Assembly: GCF_013466605.1 (NCBI RefSeq) | Contig: NZ_CP059162.1 | Span: 1,922,001 to 1,986,000 of the forward strand | Source: Pseudomonas chlororaphis subsp. aurantiaca | GTDB taxonomy: Bacteria; Pseudomonadota; Gammaproteobacteria; Pseudomonadales; Pseudomonadaceae | Length of the DNA: 64,000 bases | Direction of reading: 5' to 3' | Shown: one piece after another, positions 17,601 to 28,442 of the stretch | Layout: every line of letters begins with the position of its first letter | Numbering within the stretch: the stretch's first letter is position 1 | Position numbers and translations under genes: made by a program | The notes under the pieces: model-generated | Told to the model about the DNA's origin: nothing | Databases searched by the model: none | The model's input: the letters and a program-made list of their open reading frames with translations, nothing else

Positions 17601-18590
17601 ATGAGTGACGAATGGAAAGCGCCGAGCAAATCGGCTGCCGACAGTGCTGACGACAAGAGCTGGAAGCTGCTGGAAAAGACCCTGCTGGCCGGTGTGCAGG
17701 AGCAGCGGCGTTCGCGGCGCTGGGGGATTTTCTTCAAGCTCCTGACCTTTGTTTATCTGCTTGTGGCCCTGGTGCTGTTTACGCCGTTGATGGATATGGA
17801 AAAAACCGCCACCCGCGGGGCCGGTTACACGGCATTGATTGAGGTGACGGGCATGATCGCGGACAAGGAGTCGGCGAGTGCCGACAATATCGTGACCGGC
17901 CTGCGTGCGGCTTTCGAGGATGCAAAGGTCAAGGGCGTTGTGTTGCGTATCAACAGTCCTGGCGGCAGTCCGGTGCAGGCGGGTTATGTCTATGACGAAA
18001 TCCGTCGTCTGCGCAGCCTGCATCCGGATATCAAGGTGTATGCGGTGATTTCCGATCTGGGGGCTTCCGGTGCCTACTATATTGCCAGCGCTGCCGATCA
18101 GATCTATGCCGACAAGGCGAGCCTGGTGGGCTCCATCGGTGTCACGGCAGCCGGTTATGGCTTCGTCGGCACCATGGAGAAGCTGGGTGTGGAGCGTCGT
18201 ACCTACACCTCGGGTGAGCATAAGTCGTTCCTTGACCCGTTCCAGCCACAGAAGCCCGAGGAAACCCAGTTCTGGCAGGGTGTGCTGGATACCACTCATC
18301 GCCAGTTCATCGCCAGCGTCAAGCAGGGGCGTGGCGAGCGTCTCAAGGACAAGGATCATCCGGAGCTGTTCTCCGGTCTGGTCTGGTCCGGTGAGCAGGC
18401 GCTGCAGTTGGGCTTGATCGATGGTTTGGGTAGTGCCAGCTCGGTTGCCCGGGATGTGGTCGGCGAGAAGGAGTTGGTGGATTTCACCGTCCAGGAGTCG
18501 CCTTTCGACCGCTTCTCGAAAAAGCTGGGTGCCAGTGTTGCCGAGCATCTGGCCATGTGGATGGGTTTTCAGGGGCCGGCGCTGCGTTGA
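17601..18590 (+). CDS. sppA: S49 family signal peptide peptidase SppA
   Basis: The 329-residue protein is the short single-domain form of SppA, an inner-membrane serine protease that digests cleaved signal peptides. A membrane anchor lies at about residues 48-68 (GIFFKLLTFVYLLVALVLF). The peptidase core includes VLRINSPGGSPVQAG, then DLGASGAYYIASAAD with the probable nucleophilic Ser (about residue 156), and YTSGEHKSF with the probable general-base Lys. ATG 17601 is 20 nt after the HAD stop and has an upstream GGGGTAAAG-type site. A terminator follows at 18608. Confidence 0.94.
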   Translation: MSDEWKAPSKSAADSADDKSWKLLEKTLLAGVQEQRRSRRWGIFFKLLTFVYLLVALVLFTPLMDMEKTATRGAGYTALIEVTGMIADKESASADNIVTGLRAAFEDAKVKGVVLRINSPGGSPVQAGYVYDEIRRLRSLHPDIKVYAVISDLGASGAYYIASAADQIYADKASLVGSIGVTAAGYGFVGTMEKLGVERRTYTSGEHKSFLDPFQPQKPEETQFWQGVLDTTHRQFIASVKQGRGERLKDKDHPELFSGLVWSGEQALQLGLIDGLGSASSVARDVVGEKELVDFTVQESPFDRFSKKLGASVAEHLAMWMGFQGPALR

Positions 18591-18607
18591 TTGCGCTGTT
18601 TTAGAAA

Positions 18608-18634
18608 GAGCCGGCCCTATGGCCGGCTTTTTTA
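18608..18634. terminator. Terminator between sppA and maf
   Basis: AGCCGGCC-CTAT-GGCCGGCT is followed by TTTTTTA on the plus strand. It ends the rluC-HAD-sppA transcript and lies 3' of the convergent maf gene. Confidence 0.85.
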
Positions 18635-18644
18635 GTACGGGCGG

Positions 18645-19223
18645 TCAGGGGATTTCCACACCTTCGGCGAGCAGCATGTCTACCAGGCGGATCAGTGGCA
18701 GGCCGATCAGGCTGCTGGCGTCGCTGCCCTCGGTGCTGCGGAACAGGCTGATGCCCAGGCCCTCGGCCTTGAAGCTGCCGGCGCAGTCATAGGGCTGTTC
18801 GGCGTGCAGGTAGCGTTCGATGCGGGTGGGGCTCAGCTCGCGCATATGCACGGTGAAGGGAATGCAGTCGACCTGACAGTGGCCGCTCTTGCTGTTGAGC
18901 AGGGCCAGGCCGGTGAGGAAGGTCACGCTGGCACCACTGGCGGCGAGCAGCTGTTCGCGCGCCTTTTCGAAAGAGTGGGGTTTGCCAATGATGCGCTCGT
19001 CGAGCACCGCGACTTGGTCCGAGCCAATGATCAGGTGCCCGGGATGGGTGGTGGCCAGCGCTCGGGCTTTCTCTTCGGCGAGACGCTTGACCAGGTCGGT
19101 GGCGGACTCCCCGGGGCGGTGGCTTTCGTCGATATCCGGTGAGCTGCAGGTGAATGGCAGGCGCAGGCGGGTGAGCAATTCGCGACGGTAGGCCGAGCTT
19201 GAGGCAAGTAATAAAGGCAGCAT
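18645..19223 (-). CDS. Maf family nucleotide pyrophosphatase (YceF type)
   Basis: The 192-residue Maf-like protein begins MLPLLLASSSAYRRELL, with the S-R motif of the family, and contains IIGSDQVAVLDERIIGKP with the catalytic Asp (about residues 66-83). These enzymes hydrolyse noncanonical or methylated nucleoside triphosphates; the YceF branch prefers m7GTP. ATG 19223 is chosen because AGGAGA lies 5 nt upstream; ATG 19229 would overlap that site. It is divergent from yceD, as in many gamma-proteobacteria. Confidence 0.92.
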   Translation of the reverse strand: MLPLLLASSSAYRRELLTRLRLPFTCSSPDIDESHRPGESATDLVKRLAEEKARALATTHPGHLIIGSDQVAVLDERIIGKPHSFEKAREQLLAASGASVTFLTGLALLNSKSGHCQVDCIPFTVHMRELSPTRIERYLHAEQPYDCAGSFKAEGLGISLFRSTEGSDASSLIGLPLIRLVDMLLAEGVEIP

Positions 19224-19291
19224 GCACATCTCCTGAGACTGGCCGCGAATTCTAGCGAGGCTTGCAAGTGACGGACAGGGCTGAATTTCCT

Positions 19292-19319
19292 TTGACATGG
19301 CCGGGGGCATCCCTATAAT
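19292..19319 (+). promoter_or_regulatory. Near-consensus sigma70 promoter of the yceD-rpmF-plsX-fab operon
   Basis: TTGACA (19292-19297) and TATAAT (19314-19319) are both perfect hexamers with a 16-bp spacer. The predicted start is near 19326, only about 3 nt before the yceD ATG at 19329. Confidence 0.85.
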
Positions 19320-19328
19320 GCTGCGCCT

Positions 19329-19856
19329 ATGTTGAATGACCCGATTCCACCTCACGTTGACCCGCGCAAATTGGCTGACCGTGGCACCACCCTCCAAGGT
19401 GAACTGCTGCTGGCTGATTTGGAGAGACTCTGCGACCCGCTTTCCGACAATGTCGGTACGGTGCAGGCTAAATTCGTTTTCGAGCGTGACGAGCGTAAAG
19501 CTGTAGTTATCCACAGCTCCATCGACGTCGAAGTCAAAATGGTTTGCCAGCGTTGTCTTGAGCTGGTCACCCTGCCGATCCATAGCGAGTGCAGTTATGC
19601 TGTGGTGAAGGAGGGTGCGAATACCCAGTCGTTGCCGAAAGGTTATGACGTGCTGGAACTGGGCGAAGATCCTTTGGATCTGCAGGCTTTGATCGAGGAG
19701 GAGCTTTTGCTCGCCTTGCCCATCGTGCCTGCTCATCATCCGGAAGAATGCCAGCAGCCGGCGGGTCTCGATGAGCCCGAACCGAGCGAGGACGAGGTAA
19801 CGCGGTCCAACCCGTTCAGTGTATTGGCGCAGTTAAAGCGTGACCCAAACGTTTAG
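19329..19856 (+). CDS. yceD: YceD/DUF177 family protein
   Basis: The 175-residue YceD (DUF177) protein has the conserved central VCQRCLELVTLPIHSE (about residues 73-88), with two Cys, and an acidic C-terminus. Homologues lie upstream of rpmF in most bacteria and have been linked to 23S rRNA accumulation, but the biochemical role is unsettled. The N-terminus MLNDPIPPHVDPRKLADRG matches other Pseudomonas copies, supporting ATG 19329. The start lies only 10 nt after the TATAAT box, leaving no room for a ribosome binding site in the predicted mRNA. Confidence 0.92.
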   Translation: MLNDPIPPHVDPRKLADRGTTLQGELLLADLERLCDPLSDNVGTVQAKFVFERDERKAVVIHSSIDVEVKMVCQRCLELVTLPIHSECSYAVVKEGANTQSLPKGYDVLELGEDPLDLQALIEEELLLALPIVPAHHPEECQQPAGLDEPEPSEDEVTRSNPFSVLAQLKRDPNV

Positions 19857-19869
19857 GAGTTAATCAATT

Positions 19870-20052
19870 ATGGCTGTTCAGCAGAACAAAAAATCCCGCT
19901 CTGCCCGTGACATGCGTCGTTCGCACGACGCTCTCGAGGCTAGCACCCTGTCCGTAGAAAAGACCACTGGTGAAGTTCACTTGCGTCACCACGTATCGCC
20001 AGAAGGCGTATACCGTGGTCGTAAAGTGATCGACAAGGGCGCTGACGAGTAA
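19870..20052 (+). CDS. rpmF: 50S ribosomal protein L32
   Basis: The 60-residue basic protein begins [20 protein letters not shown] and contains the L32 family features [20 protein letters not shown] in overlapping pieces. It is a component of the large ribosomal subunit. A TAGGAGT ribosome site precedes ATG 19870. It sits between yceD and plsX, the standard arrangement that couples ribosome and phospholipid synthesis. Confidence 0.98.
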
Positions 20053-20055
20053 TCC

Positions 20056-21066
20056 TTGTCCGCTCAAGTCATCGCGATTGACGCAATGGGCGGGGACTTC
20101 GGTCCCCGCAGCATTGTTCAGGCCAGCCTTGCTTGCCTGTCTGCCACCCCCTCGCTGCACCTGGCCCTCGTCGGTCAACCTTTCCTTCTAGAAGAACTGA
20201 TATCCGGTCATTCGGCTGTGGATCGCGCGCGCCTGACGGTTGTGCCCGCCGCAGAAGTCATTGGCATGGATGAAAAGCCTTCCCAGGCTCTGCGTGGCAA
20301 GCCGGATTCCTCCATGCGGGTGGCGCTTGAGTTGCTGCGTGACGGCAAAGTCCAGGCCTGTGTCAGTGCTGGCAATACCGGTGCGCTGATGGCGTTGTCG
20401 CGTTATGTGCTGAAAACCCTTCCGGGCATCGATCGTCCGGCGATGGTGGCGGCCATTCCGACCCAGCGCGGTTATTGTCAACTGCTGGATCTGGGGGCCA
20501 ATGTCGATTGCAGCGCCGAGCACCTGTTCCAGTTCGCTGTTATGGGGTCGGTGGCGGCTGAGACGCTGGGAATCGTTCGTCCGCGAGTGGCATTGCTCAA
20601 CATCGGCACCGAAGACATCAAGGGCAACCAACAGGTCAAGCTGGCAGCGAGCCTGTTGCAGAATGCCAGGGGGCTGAATTACATCGGTTTCGTCGAGGGT
20701 GACGGGTTGTATCGCGGCGAGGCGGATGTAGTGGTATGCGACGGTTTTGTCGGCAATATCCTGCTCAAGTCCAGCGAGGGGTTGGCGACCATGATTGCTG
20801 CGCGTATTGAATCGCTGTTCAAGCAAAGTGTGGTTTCCCGTGTGGTCGGCGCCCTGGCGTTGCCGCTGATGCGGCGTCTGCAGGCTGATCTGGCGCCGGC
20901 GCGGCATAATGGTGCGAGCTTTCTCGGCTTGCAGGGAATAGTCGTGAAAAGCCACGGTTCGGCAGGGGTTCAAGGCTTCCAGAGTGCGATTCAACGGGCG
21001 TTGATCGAGATCCAGGAAAACCTCCCGGAGCGCCTGCGCGGCCGGCTGGAAGATCTGTTGCTTTAG
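20056..21066 (+). CDS. plsX: Phosphate acyltransferase PlsX
   Basis: PlsX makes acyl-phosphate from acyl-ACP for phosphatidic acid synthesis at the membrane. It is 336 residues. The start is TTG 20056 ([18 protein letters not shown]), only 3 nt after the rpmF stop. The [10 protein letters not shown] signature is at residues 6-15 and [17 protein letters not shown] is near residue 95. [12 protein letters not shown] and a C-terminal KSHGSA are also present. The non-ATG start and tight spacing suggest translational coupling to rpmF. Confidence 0.96.
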   Translation: MSAQVIAIDAMGGDFGPRSIVQASLACLSATPSLHLALVGQPFLLEELISGHSAVDRARLTVVPAAEVIGMDEKPSQALRGKPDSSMRVALELLRDGKVQACVSAGNTGALMALSRYVLKTLPGIDRPAMVAAIPTQRGYCQLLDLGANVDCSAEHLFQFAVMGSVAAETLGIVRPRVALLNIGTEDIKGNQQVKLAASLLQNARGLNYIGFVEGDGLYRGEADVVVCDGFVGNILLKSSEGLATMIAARIESLFKQSVVSRVVGALALPLMRRLQADLAPARHNGASFLGLQGIVVKSHGSAGVQGFQSAIQRALIEIQENLPERLRGRLEDLLL

Positions 21067-21192
21067 GCGTTTGCACTCGGAAATGCTTAAATGTGACCGC
21101 TCAGTTCAATTGGCCATCCAACTCTCAGTTTCTTGCGTCCACCACGGTGGGGCGTCAATTCTCCGACGACAAGATCATTAGGGGCTTGTTAC

Positions 21193-22131
21193 ATGTCTGC
21201 ATCCCTCGCATTCGTCTTTCCAGGACAGGGCTCGCAGTCCCTCGGCATGTTGGCCGAGTTGGGCGCGCAGTACCCGTTGATCCTCGAAACCTTCAAAGAA
21301 GCTTCCGATGCTCTGGGCTACGATCTCTGGGCCTTGACCCAAGAAGGTCCCGAAGAGCTGCTCAATCAAACCGATAAAACCCAACCGGCCATTCTGGCCG
21401 CCTCCATCGCCCTGTGGCGGCTGTGGCTGGCGGAAGGCGGTGCGTGCCCGGCATTCGTCGCCGGACACAGTCTGGGTGAATACAGCGCACTGGTTGCCGC
21501 TGGCAGCCTGACTCTGGGCGAGGCCGTGAAGCTGGTAGAGCGTCGCGGTCAATTGATGCAAGAAGCCGTTCCTGCGGGGCAGGGCGGCATGGCGGCGATT
21601 CTCGGCCTGGAAGATGCCGATGTGCTGGCCGCTTGTGCCGAAGCCGCACAAGGTGAAGTGGTCAGCGCGGTCAACTTTAACTCCCCGGGCCAGGTAGTGA
21701 TCGCCGGTGCCAAGGCCGCTGTCGAGCGCGCCATCGAGGGTTGCAAGGCGCGTGGCGCCAAGCGCGCCATGCCATTGCCGGTCAGCGTGCCATCGCACTG
21801 TGAGCTGATGCGTCCGGCCGCCGAGCGCTTCGCCGAGTCGATTGCCGCCATCAACTGGCAGGCACCACAGATTCCATTGGTACAGAACGTCAGCGCTGAT
21901 GTGGCGCCGGATCTCGAAACCCTCAAGCGCGACCTGCTGGAGCAGCTGTACAAGCCGGTGCGTTGGGTGGAGTCGGTGCAGACCCTGGCCGCCAAGGGTG
22001 CTACCCAGCTGGTCGAGTGCGGTCCGGGCAAGGTCCTGGCGGGTCTCAACAAGCGCTGCGCCGAAGGCGTATCGACCTCTAACCTGAACACCCCAGACGC
22101 CTTCGCTGCCGCTCGCGCAGCGTTGGTCTGA
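21193..22131 (+). CDS. fabD: Malonyl-CoA-acyl carrier protein transacylase
   Basis: FabD transfers malonate from CoA to ACP. It is 312 residues. The start is ATG 21193 (MSASLAFVFPGQGSQSLGML), with GGGG upstream; an in-frame extension to 21133 lacks family similarity. The oxyanion motif FPGQGSQS is at residues 9-16. The nucleophile motif GHSLGEYSAL is near residue 93, and the partner His lies in VPSHCELM near 200. The 126-bp gap after plsX shows no gene and may hold a secondary promoter. Confidence 0.97.
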   Translation: MSASLAFVFPGQGSQSLGMLAELGAQYPLILETFKEASDALGYDLWALTQEGPEELLNQTDKTQPAILAASIALWRLWLAEGGACPAFVAGHSLGEYSALVAAGSLTLGEAVKLVERRGQLMQEAVPAGQGGMAAILGLEDADVLAACAEAAQGEVVSAVNFNSPGQVVIAGAKAAVERAIEGCKARGAKRAMPLPVSVPSHCELMRPAAERFAESIAAINWQAPQIPLVQNVSADVAPDLETLKRDLLEQLYKPVRWVESVQTLAAKGATQLVECGPGKVLAGLNKRCAEGVSTSNLNTPDAFAAARAALV

Positions 22132-22147
22132 ATTAGGAGAAGCCTGC

Positions 22148-22888
22148 ATGAGTCTGCAAGGTAAAGTTGCATTGGTTACCGGCGCCAGCCGCGGTATTGG
22201 CCAGGCCATCGCGCTTGAACTGGGTCGCCTGGGCGCGATCGTTGTGGGTACCGCAACTTCCGCTTCGGGTGCCGAGGGTATTGCTGCCACCTTGAAGGAA
22301 AACGGCATTCAAGGCACCGGCCTTGAGCTCAACGTCACCAGCGACGAGTCCGTTGCTGCCGTGCTGGCCAGCATCCAGGAGCAGTTCGGCGCGCCGGCGA
22401 TCCTGGTGAACAACGCCGGCATTACCCGTGACAACCTGATGATGCGCATGAAAGACGACGAGTGGTACGACGTGATCGATACCAACCTGAACAGTCTGTA
22501 TCGCCTGTCCAAGGGCGTTCTGCGCGGCATGACCAAGGCTCGCTGGGGTCGAATCATCAGTATTGGTTCGGTGGTGGGTGCCATGGGCAACGCTGGCCAA
22601 GTAAACTACGCCACCGCCAAGGCTGGTCTGGAAGGTTTCAGCCGTGCTCTGGCGCGTGAGGTTGGCTCGCGGTCGATTACCGTGAACTCGGTAACTCCGG
22701 GTTTCATCGATACCGACATGACCCGCGAATTGCCTGAAGCGCAGCGTGAAGCGCTGCAAACCCAAATTCCGCTGGGTCGTCTGGGGCAGGCTCAAGAGAT
22801 CGCGCAAGTGGTCGCTTTTCTTGCATCCGACGGTGCGGCATACGTGACCGGGGCTACAATCCCGGTGAACGGCGGGATGTACATGTGA
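22148..22888 (+). CDS. fabG: 3-oxoacyl-[acyl-carrier-protein] reductase
   Basis: FabG is the NADPH-dependent short-chain reductase that reduces beta-ketoacyl-ACP. It is 246 residues. The cofactor motif TGASRGIGQAIA is at about residues 12-23, and the NNAG motif is near 85. The catalytic Ser and YATAKAG Tyr-Lys pair are at about 138-159, and the C-terminal GATIPVNGGMYM is typical. ATG 22148 is 16 nt after fabD with TAGGAGA upstream. Confidence 0.97.
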   Translation: MSLQGKVALVTGASRGIGQAIALELGRLGAIVVGTATSASGAEGIAATLKENGIQGTGLELNVTSDESVAAVLASIQEQFGAPAILVNNAGITRDNLMMRMKDDEWYDVIDTNLNSLYRLSKGVLRGMTKARWGRIISIGSVVGAMGNAGQVNYATAKAGLEGFSRALAREVGSRSITVNSVTPGFIDTDMTRELPEAQREALQTQIPLGRLGQAQEIAQVVAFLASDGAAYVTGATIPVNGGMYM

Positions 22889-23085
22889 GTTAAATGTGAC
22901 GGATTGCTTCAAAAAAATGTCATACGAGCTGTCTAAAATCCGTTATAAAGCTGCAATCAATTTATAGGGCAGATGGCCAAAGGGTTTGAGGAGTGAAGCT
23001 TTCAGTTGAAAAGCTGAAAAGCCTTTCTATACACTTACCCACTGGCCAGCTGCCTGAATTTGTCCATTAGGAGTGAAAACAAGGT

Positions 23086-23322
23086 ATGAGCACCATCGAA
23101 GAGCGCGTCAAGAAAATCGTTGCTGAGCAACTGGGCGTTAAGGAAGAAGAAGTTGTTAACACCGCTTCCTTCGTTGAAGACCTGGGTGCCGACTCCCTTG
23201 ACACCGTTGAGCTGGTGATGGCTCTGGAAGAGGAATTCGAGACCGAAATCCCTGACGAAGAAGCTGAAAAAATCACTACCGTTCAAGCAGCTATCGACTA
23301 CGTTACCAGCCACCAGGCTTAA
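23086..23322 (+). CDS. acpP: Acyl carrier protein
   Basis: The 78-residue acidic protein carries the phosphopantetheine site in [18 protein letters not shown], with Ser about 37. It holds growing acyl chains for fatty acid synthesis and supplies lipid A and phospholipid enzymes encoded nearby. A GGAGTGAAAACAAGGT leader precedes ATG 23086. The 197-bp fabG-acpP spacer is long and AT-rich for this genome and probably holds acpP's own promoter. A terminator at 23352 follows. The codon use looks like that of a highly expressed gene. Confidence 0.98.
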   Translation: MSTIEERVKKIVAEQLGVKEEEVVNTASFVEDLGADSLDTVELVMALEEEFETEIPDEEAEKITTVQAAIDYVTSHQA

Positions 23323-23351
23323 TCGTATTTAGTCGTCTTTTGCTGTCATGG

Positions 23352-23388
23352 AAAAACCGCACTGCCGTAACGGCGTGCGGTTTTTTCT
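23352..23388 (+). terminator. Terminator/attenuator after acpP
   Basis: AAAAACCGCAC and GTGCGGTTTTTTC form a stem around a CGTAACG-containing loop, 30 nt after acpP. It separates abundant acpP mRNA from fabF. Confidence 0.85.
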
Positions 23389-23433
23389 TTAGGCCTGATG
23401 CAAAGTGTCGTCATTAGAAAAAAGGAGAGTGCT

Positions 23434-24678
23434 GTGTCGCGTAGACGCGTCGTAGTCACCGGTATGGGTATGTTGTCGCCACTGGGTACGGATGTTCCGA
23501 GCAGTTGGCAGGGCATTCTGGCTGGCCGCAGTGGCATTGGTCTGATCGAACACACCGACCTTTCTGCCTATTCCACCCGTTTTGGCGGCTCGGTAAAGGG
23601 CTTCAATGTCGAGGAATACCTGTCGGTCAAAGAGGCCCGCAAGCTCGACCTGTTCATTCAATACGGCTTGGCGGCCGGTTTTCAGGCAGTGCGTAATGCC
23701 GGCCTGGAAGTGACCGATGCCAACCGTGAACGAATCGGCGTTGCCATGGGGTCGGGTATTGGCGGTTTGACCAATATCGAAGAAACCAGCCGCACGCTGC
23801 ATGAGTCCGGCCCGCGTCGAATTTCTCCGTTCTTCGTGCCTGGCTCGATCATCAATATGATTTCCGGGTTCCTGTCCATCCATCTGGGTGCCCAGGGGCC
23901 GAACTACGCCATTTCCACGGCCTGTACCACCGGTACCCACTGCATTGGCATGGCGGCCCGCAACATTGCCTTTGGCGAAGCCGACGTGATGATCGCCGGT
24001 GGCGCTGAAATGGCCGCTTGCGGCCTGGGAATGGGCGGCTTTGGCGCATCCCGCGCGCTGTCGACCCGCAACGACGAGCCGACCCGTGCCAGCCGTCCTT
24101 GGGACAAAGGCCGTGATGGCTTCGTGCTGTCCGACGGTGCTGGCGCGCTGGTGCTCGAAGAGCTGGAGCACGCCAAGGCCCGTGGCGCCACCATCTATGC
24201 CGAACTGATCGGTTTTGGCATGAGCGGCGACGCCTACCATATGACTTCGCCACCCGCCGATGGCACCGGTGCGGCGCGCTGCATCGCCAATGCGCTGCGT
24301 GACGCCAAGCTGAACGTCGAGCAGGTGCAGTACATCAATGCCCACGGTACCTCGACCTCTGCCGGTGACCTGGCTGAAGCCGAGGCGATCAAGAGCGTGT
24401 TCGGCGATCATGCCTACAAGCTGGCGGTCAGCTCCACCAAGTCCATGACCGGCCACCTGCTGGGTGCGGCGGGGGCGATCGAGGCTATCTTCAGCGTGCT
24501 GGCGATCAACAGCCAGGCGGCGCCGCCGACCATCAACCTGGATGAGCCGGACGAAGGTTGCGACCTGGATTTCGTCGCGCACACCGCACGCAACATGGAC
24601 ATCGACGTGGTGCTATCCAACTCCTTCGGGTTCGGCGGTACCAACGGCTCCCTGGTGTTCCGCAGGTTCGCCGGCTGA
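23434..24678 (+). CDS. fabF: 3-oxoacyl-[acyl-carrier-protein] synthase II
   Basis: FabF condenses acyl-ACP with malonyl-ACP. It is 414 residues. GTG 23434 ([18 protein letters not shown]) is chosen because AAAGGAG lies just upstream; ATG 23398 would add twelve atypical residues. Active-site Cys is in [14 protein letters not shown] (about residue 164). The two His are in NAHGTST (about 305) and [14 protein letters not shown] (about 342). The stop overlaps the pabC ATG by 1 nt. Confidence 0.97.
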   Translation: MSRRRVVVTGMGMLSPLGTDVPSSWQGILAGRSGIGLIEHTDLSAYSTRFGGSVKGFNVEEYLSVKEARKLDLFIQYGLAAGFQAVRNAGLEVTDANRERIGVAMGSGIGGLTNIEETSRTLHESGPRRISPFFVPGSIINMISGFLSIHLGAQGPNYAISTACTTGTHCIGMAARNIAFGEADVMIAGGAEMAACGLGMGGFGASRALSTRNDEPTRASRPWDKGRDGFVLSDGAGALVLEELEHAKARGATIYAELIGFGMSGDAYHMTSPPADGTGAARCIANALRDAKLNVEQVQYINAHGTSTSAGDLAEAEAIKSVFGDHAYKLAVSSTKSMTGHLLGAAGAIEAIFSVLAINSQAAPPTINLDEPDEGCDLDFVAHTARNMDIDVVLSNSFGFGGTNGSLVFRRFAG

Positions 24679-25493
24679 TGGACAGCTGGGTCGACGGTCA
24701 GCCGGCTGACGTTCTGTCGCTCAAGGACCGCGGTCTGGCTTATGGCGATGGTCTGTTCGAGACCATCGCCGTGAAAGCGGGCCAGCCCTTGTTGCTGGAG
24801 CGACACCTGCTGCGCCTGGCCGAGGGCTGTTCGCGTCTGGCCATCGCTGTCGATCACGCCTTGATCCGCAGCGAACTCACCGCCTACGCCTCGCTGTTGG
24901 GGGAGGGCGTGCTCAAGCTGATCCTCACCCGTGGCGACAGCCAGCGCGGTTATACCGCTGACCCGCGGGCGCAGCCTCGACGTATCCTCCAGGGCAATGC
25001 GCCAGCGGCTTACCCGGCAGCGCATGCCGAGCAGGGGATTCGACTGTTCCCTTGTTCCACCCGCCTGTCCGAGCAGCCCCTGCTTGCCGGCCTCAAGCAC
25101 CTCAACCGACTGGAGCAGGTCCTCGCCCGTTCCGAGTGGCAGAACAGTGAGCACGCCGAAGGCTTGATGCTCGACCTTTCCGGACGGGTGATCGAGGGGG
25201 TATTCAGCAATCTGTTCCTGGTGCGCGACGGTGCCTTGTTCACGGCCGATTTGAGCCGTTGCGGGGTCGCCGGAGTGATGCGCGCTGAAATATTGTTTCA
25301 GGCCGCGTCGTTGGGGATCCCCACGGAAATCGCCGATATCAGTCTCGAACAGTTGCAACAGGCCGACGAAGTCTTTGTCTGCAACAGCGTTTATGGCATT
25401 TGGCCGGTGCTTGCCTGTGGCGCGCTGTGCTGGTCGGCCGGACCGCTCACCCGTAAACTGCAACGCATTGCCCGCACGCTACTGGATGCCTGA
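24678..25493 (+). CDS. pabC: Aminodeoxychorismate lyase
   Basis: PabC is a PLP fold-type IV enzyme that converts 4-amino-4-deoxychorismate to p-aminobenzoate for folate. It is 271 residues. The N-terminal DRGLAYGDGLFETIA motif is at about residues 17-31. The PLP Lys lies in LAGLKHLNRLEQVLAR (about 137-152), and the later GRVIEGVFSNLFLVRDG is typical. It begins within the fabF stop and is followed by mltG after 3 nt, the conserved fabF-pabC-mltG-tmk-holB order. Confidence 0.95.
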   Translation: MDSWVDGQPADVLSLKDRGLAYGDGLFETIAVKAGQPLLLERHLLRLAEGCSRLAIAVDHALIRSELTAYASLLGEGVLKLILTRGDSQRGYTADPRAQPRRILQGNAPAAYPAAHAEQGIRLFPCSTRLSEQPLLAGLKHLNRLEQVLARSEWQNSEHAEGLMLDLSGRVIEGVFSNLFLVRDGALFTADLSRCGVAGVMRAEILFQAASLGIPTEIADISLEQLQQADEVFVCNSVYGIWPVLACGALCWSAGPLTRKLQRIARTLLDA

Positions 25494-25496
25494 TTT

Positions 25497-26729
25497 GTGA
25501 GACGTAAACTATTGCTTCTGCTGGAGACCGGACTGGTTCTGGCAGGTCTGGCGCTGGGCGCCTCGGCCTGGAAGTTGAATTCGGCGCTGGAGCAGCCTCT
25601 CAACCTGACCCAAGAGCAATTGCTCGACGTGCCGGCCGGTTCGACGCCAGGCGGTACCTTCAACCGTATGGAAGCCAATGGCGTTCTCAAGGACGCGTTC
25701 TGGCTGCGCCTGTATTGGCGCTTCAACATGGAAGGGCAGCCGCTGCACAGCGGCGAATACCGCATGACTCCGGGGATGACCGCGCAAGGCCTGATCGGGG
25801 TCTGGCAGCGCGGTGAAGTGGTGCAGTACAGCCTGACCCTGGTGGAGGGCTGGACCTTTCGCCAGGTGCGCGCCGCGCTGGCCAGGCATGACAAGCTCGA
25901 GCAGACCCTGAATGGGTTGAGCGACAGCGAAGTCATGGAAAAGCTCGGCCACGGCGGGGTTTTCCCCGAGGGCCGGTTCTTTCCCGATACCTACCGTTTC
26001 GTGCGTGGGATGACCGATGTCGAACTGCTGGAAAAGGCCTACAACCGCCTGGACGAGGTGCTGGCCAAGGAATGGAACAAGCGCTCGGCCGATGTGCCGT
26101 ACACCGAGCCTTATCAGGCGCTGATCATGGCCTCGCTGGTGGAGAAGGAAACCGGCGTGCCTCAGGAGCGTGGGCAGATCGCCGGGGTGTTCGTGCGCCG
26201 CATGCAGGTTGGCATGTTGCTGCAAACCGATCCGACGGTGATCTATGGTCTGGGCGAGCGTTACAACGGTAAATTGACCCGCGCTCTGCTGAAGGAAGCG
26301 ACGCCCTACAACACCTATGTGATCAGTGGCTTGCCACCGACCCCGATCTCCATGGTCGGTCGCGAAGCGATTCATGCCGCGCTCAACCCGGTGCCGGGCA
26401 GCAGTCTGTATTTCGTGGCGCGTGGCGATGGCAGCCACGTGTTCTCCGACGATCTGGAGGCGCACAACAATGCCGTGCGTGAGTTCCAGCTCAAGCGTCG
26501 CGCCGATTATCGTTCCAGCCCGGCACCGGCGGGCAGCCCGGCAGCTTCCGAGACTCCGGAGTCGGCTCCGGCGGCGTCACCCGATACGGCGCCCGAGGCG
26601 GTTCCGCAGGTGGTGCCTCAGGAGCCCGTTGAGGAACCCTCTCAGGAGGCTCCCGGGATGAGCCCGGAAGCACCGCCGCAAGCACCGGTCGAAACTCCCG
26701 TCGAACCCGAGCCGAAAAGCCCGCAATGA
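25497..26729 (+). CDS. mltG: Endolytic murein transglycosylase MltG, with proline-rich C-terminal tail
   Basis: MltG (YceG) is an inner-membrane lytic transglycosylase that cuts nascent glycan strands. It is 410 residues. GTG 25497 opens a short N-terminus and a membrane anchor (LLLLETGLVLAGLALGASA). The YceG domain contains the catalytic Glu in MASLVEKETGVPQERGQ (about residue 219), and DPTVIYGLG and NTYVISGLPPTPI follow. After residue about 340 comes a roughly 70-residue tail made mainly of Pro, Ala, Glu, Ser and Val, absent from the E. coli protein (340 residues). The tail is predicted to be disordered and periplasmic. Confidence 0.94.
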   Translation: MRRKLLLLLETGLVLAGLALGASAWKLNSALEQPLNLTQEQLLDVPAGSTPGGTFNRMEANGVLKDAFWLRLYWRFNMEGQPLHSGEYRMTPGMTAQGLIGVWQRGEVVQYSLTLVEGWTFRQVRAALARHDKLEQTLNGLSDSEVMEKLGHGGVFPEGRFFPDTYRFVRGMTDVELLEKAYNRLDEVLAKEWNKRSADVPYTEPYQALIMASLVEKETGVPQERGQIAGVFVRRMQVGMLLQTDPTVIYGLGERYNGKLTRALLKEATPYNTYVISGLPPTPISMVGREAIHAALNPVPGSSLYFVARGDGSHVFSDDLEAHNNAVREFQLKRRADYRSSPAPAGSPAASETPESAPAASPDTAPEAVPQVVPQEPVEEPSQEAPGMSPEAPPQAPVETPVEPEPKSPQ

Positions 26730-26739
26730 CTTTGATTAA

Positions 26740-28360
<1,621 letters not shown>

Positions 28361-28442
28361 CGGCGGCGCCTGGAAACAAACCGAATCGCCGGCTGCTGCT
28401 CGGGCCGGCCTGTTCATTGACCGAATGTGGTTGTCGCTTCTT

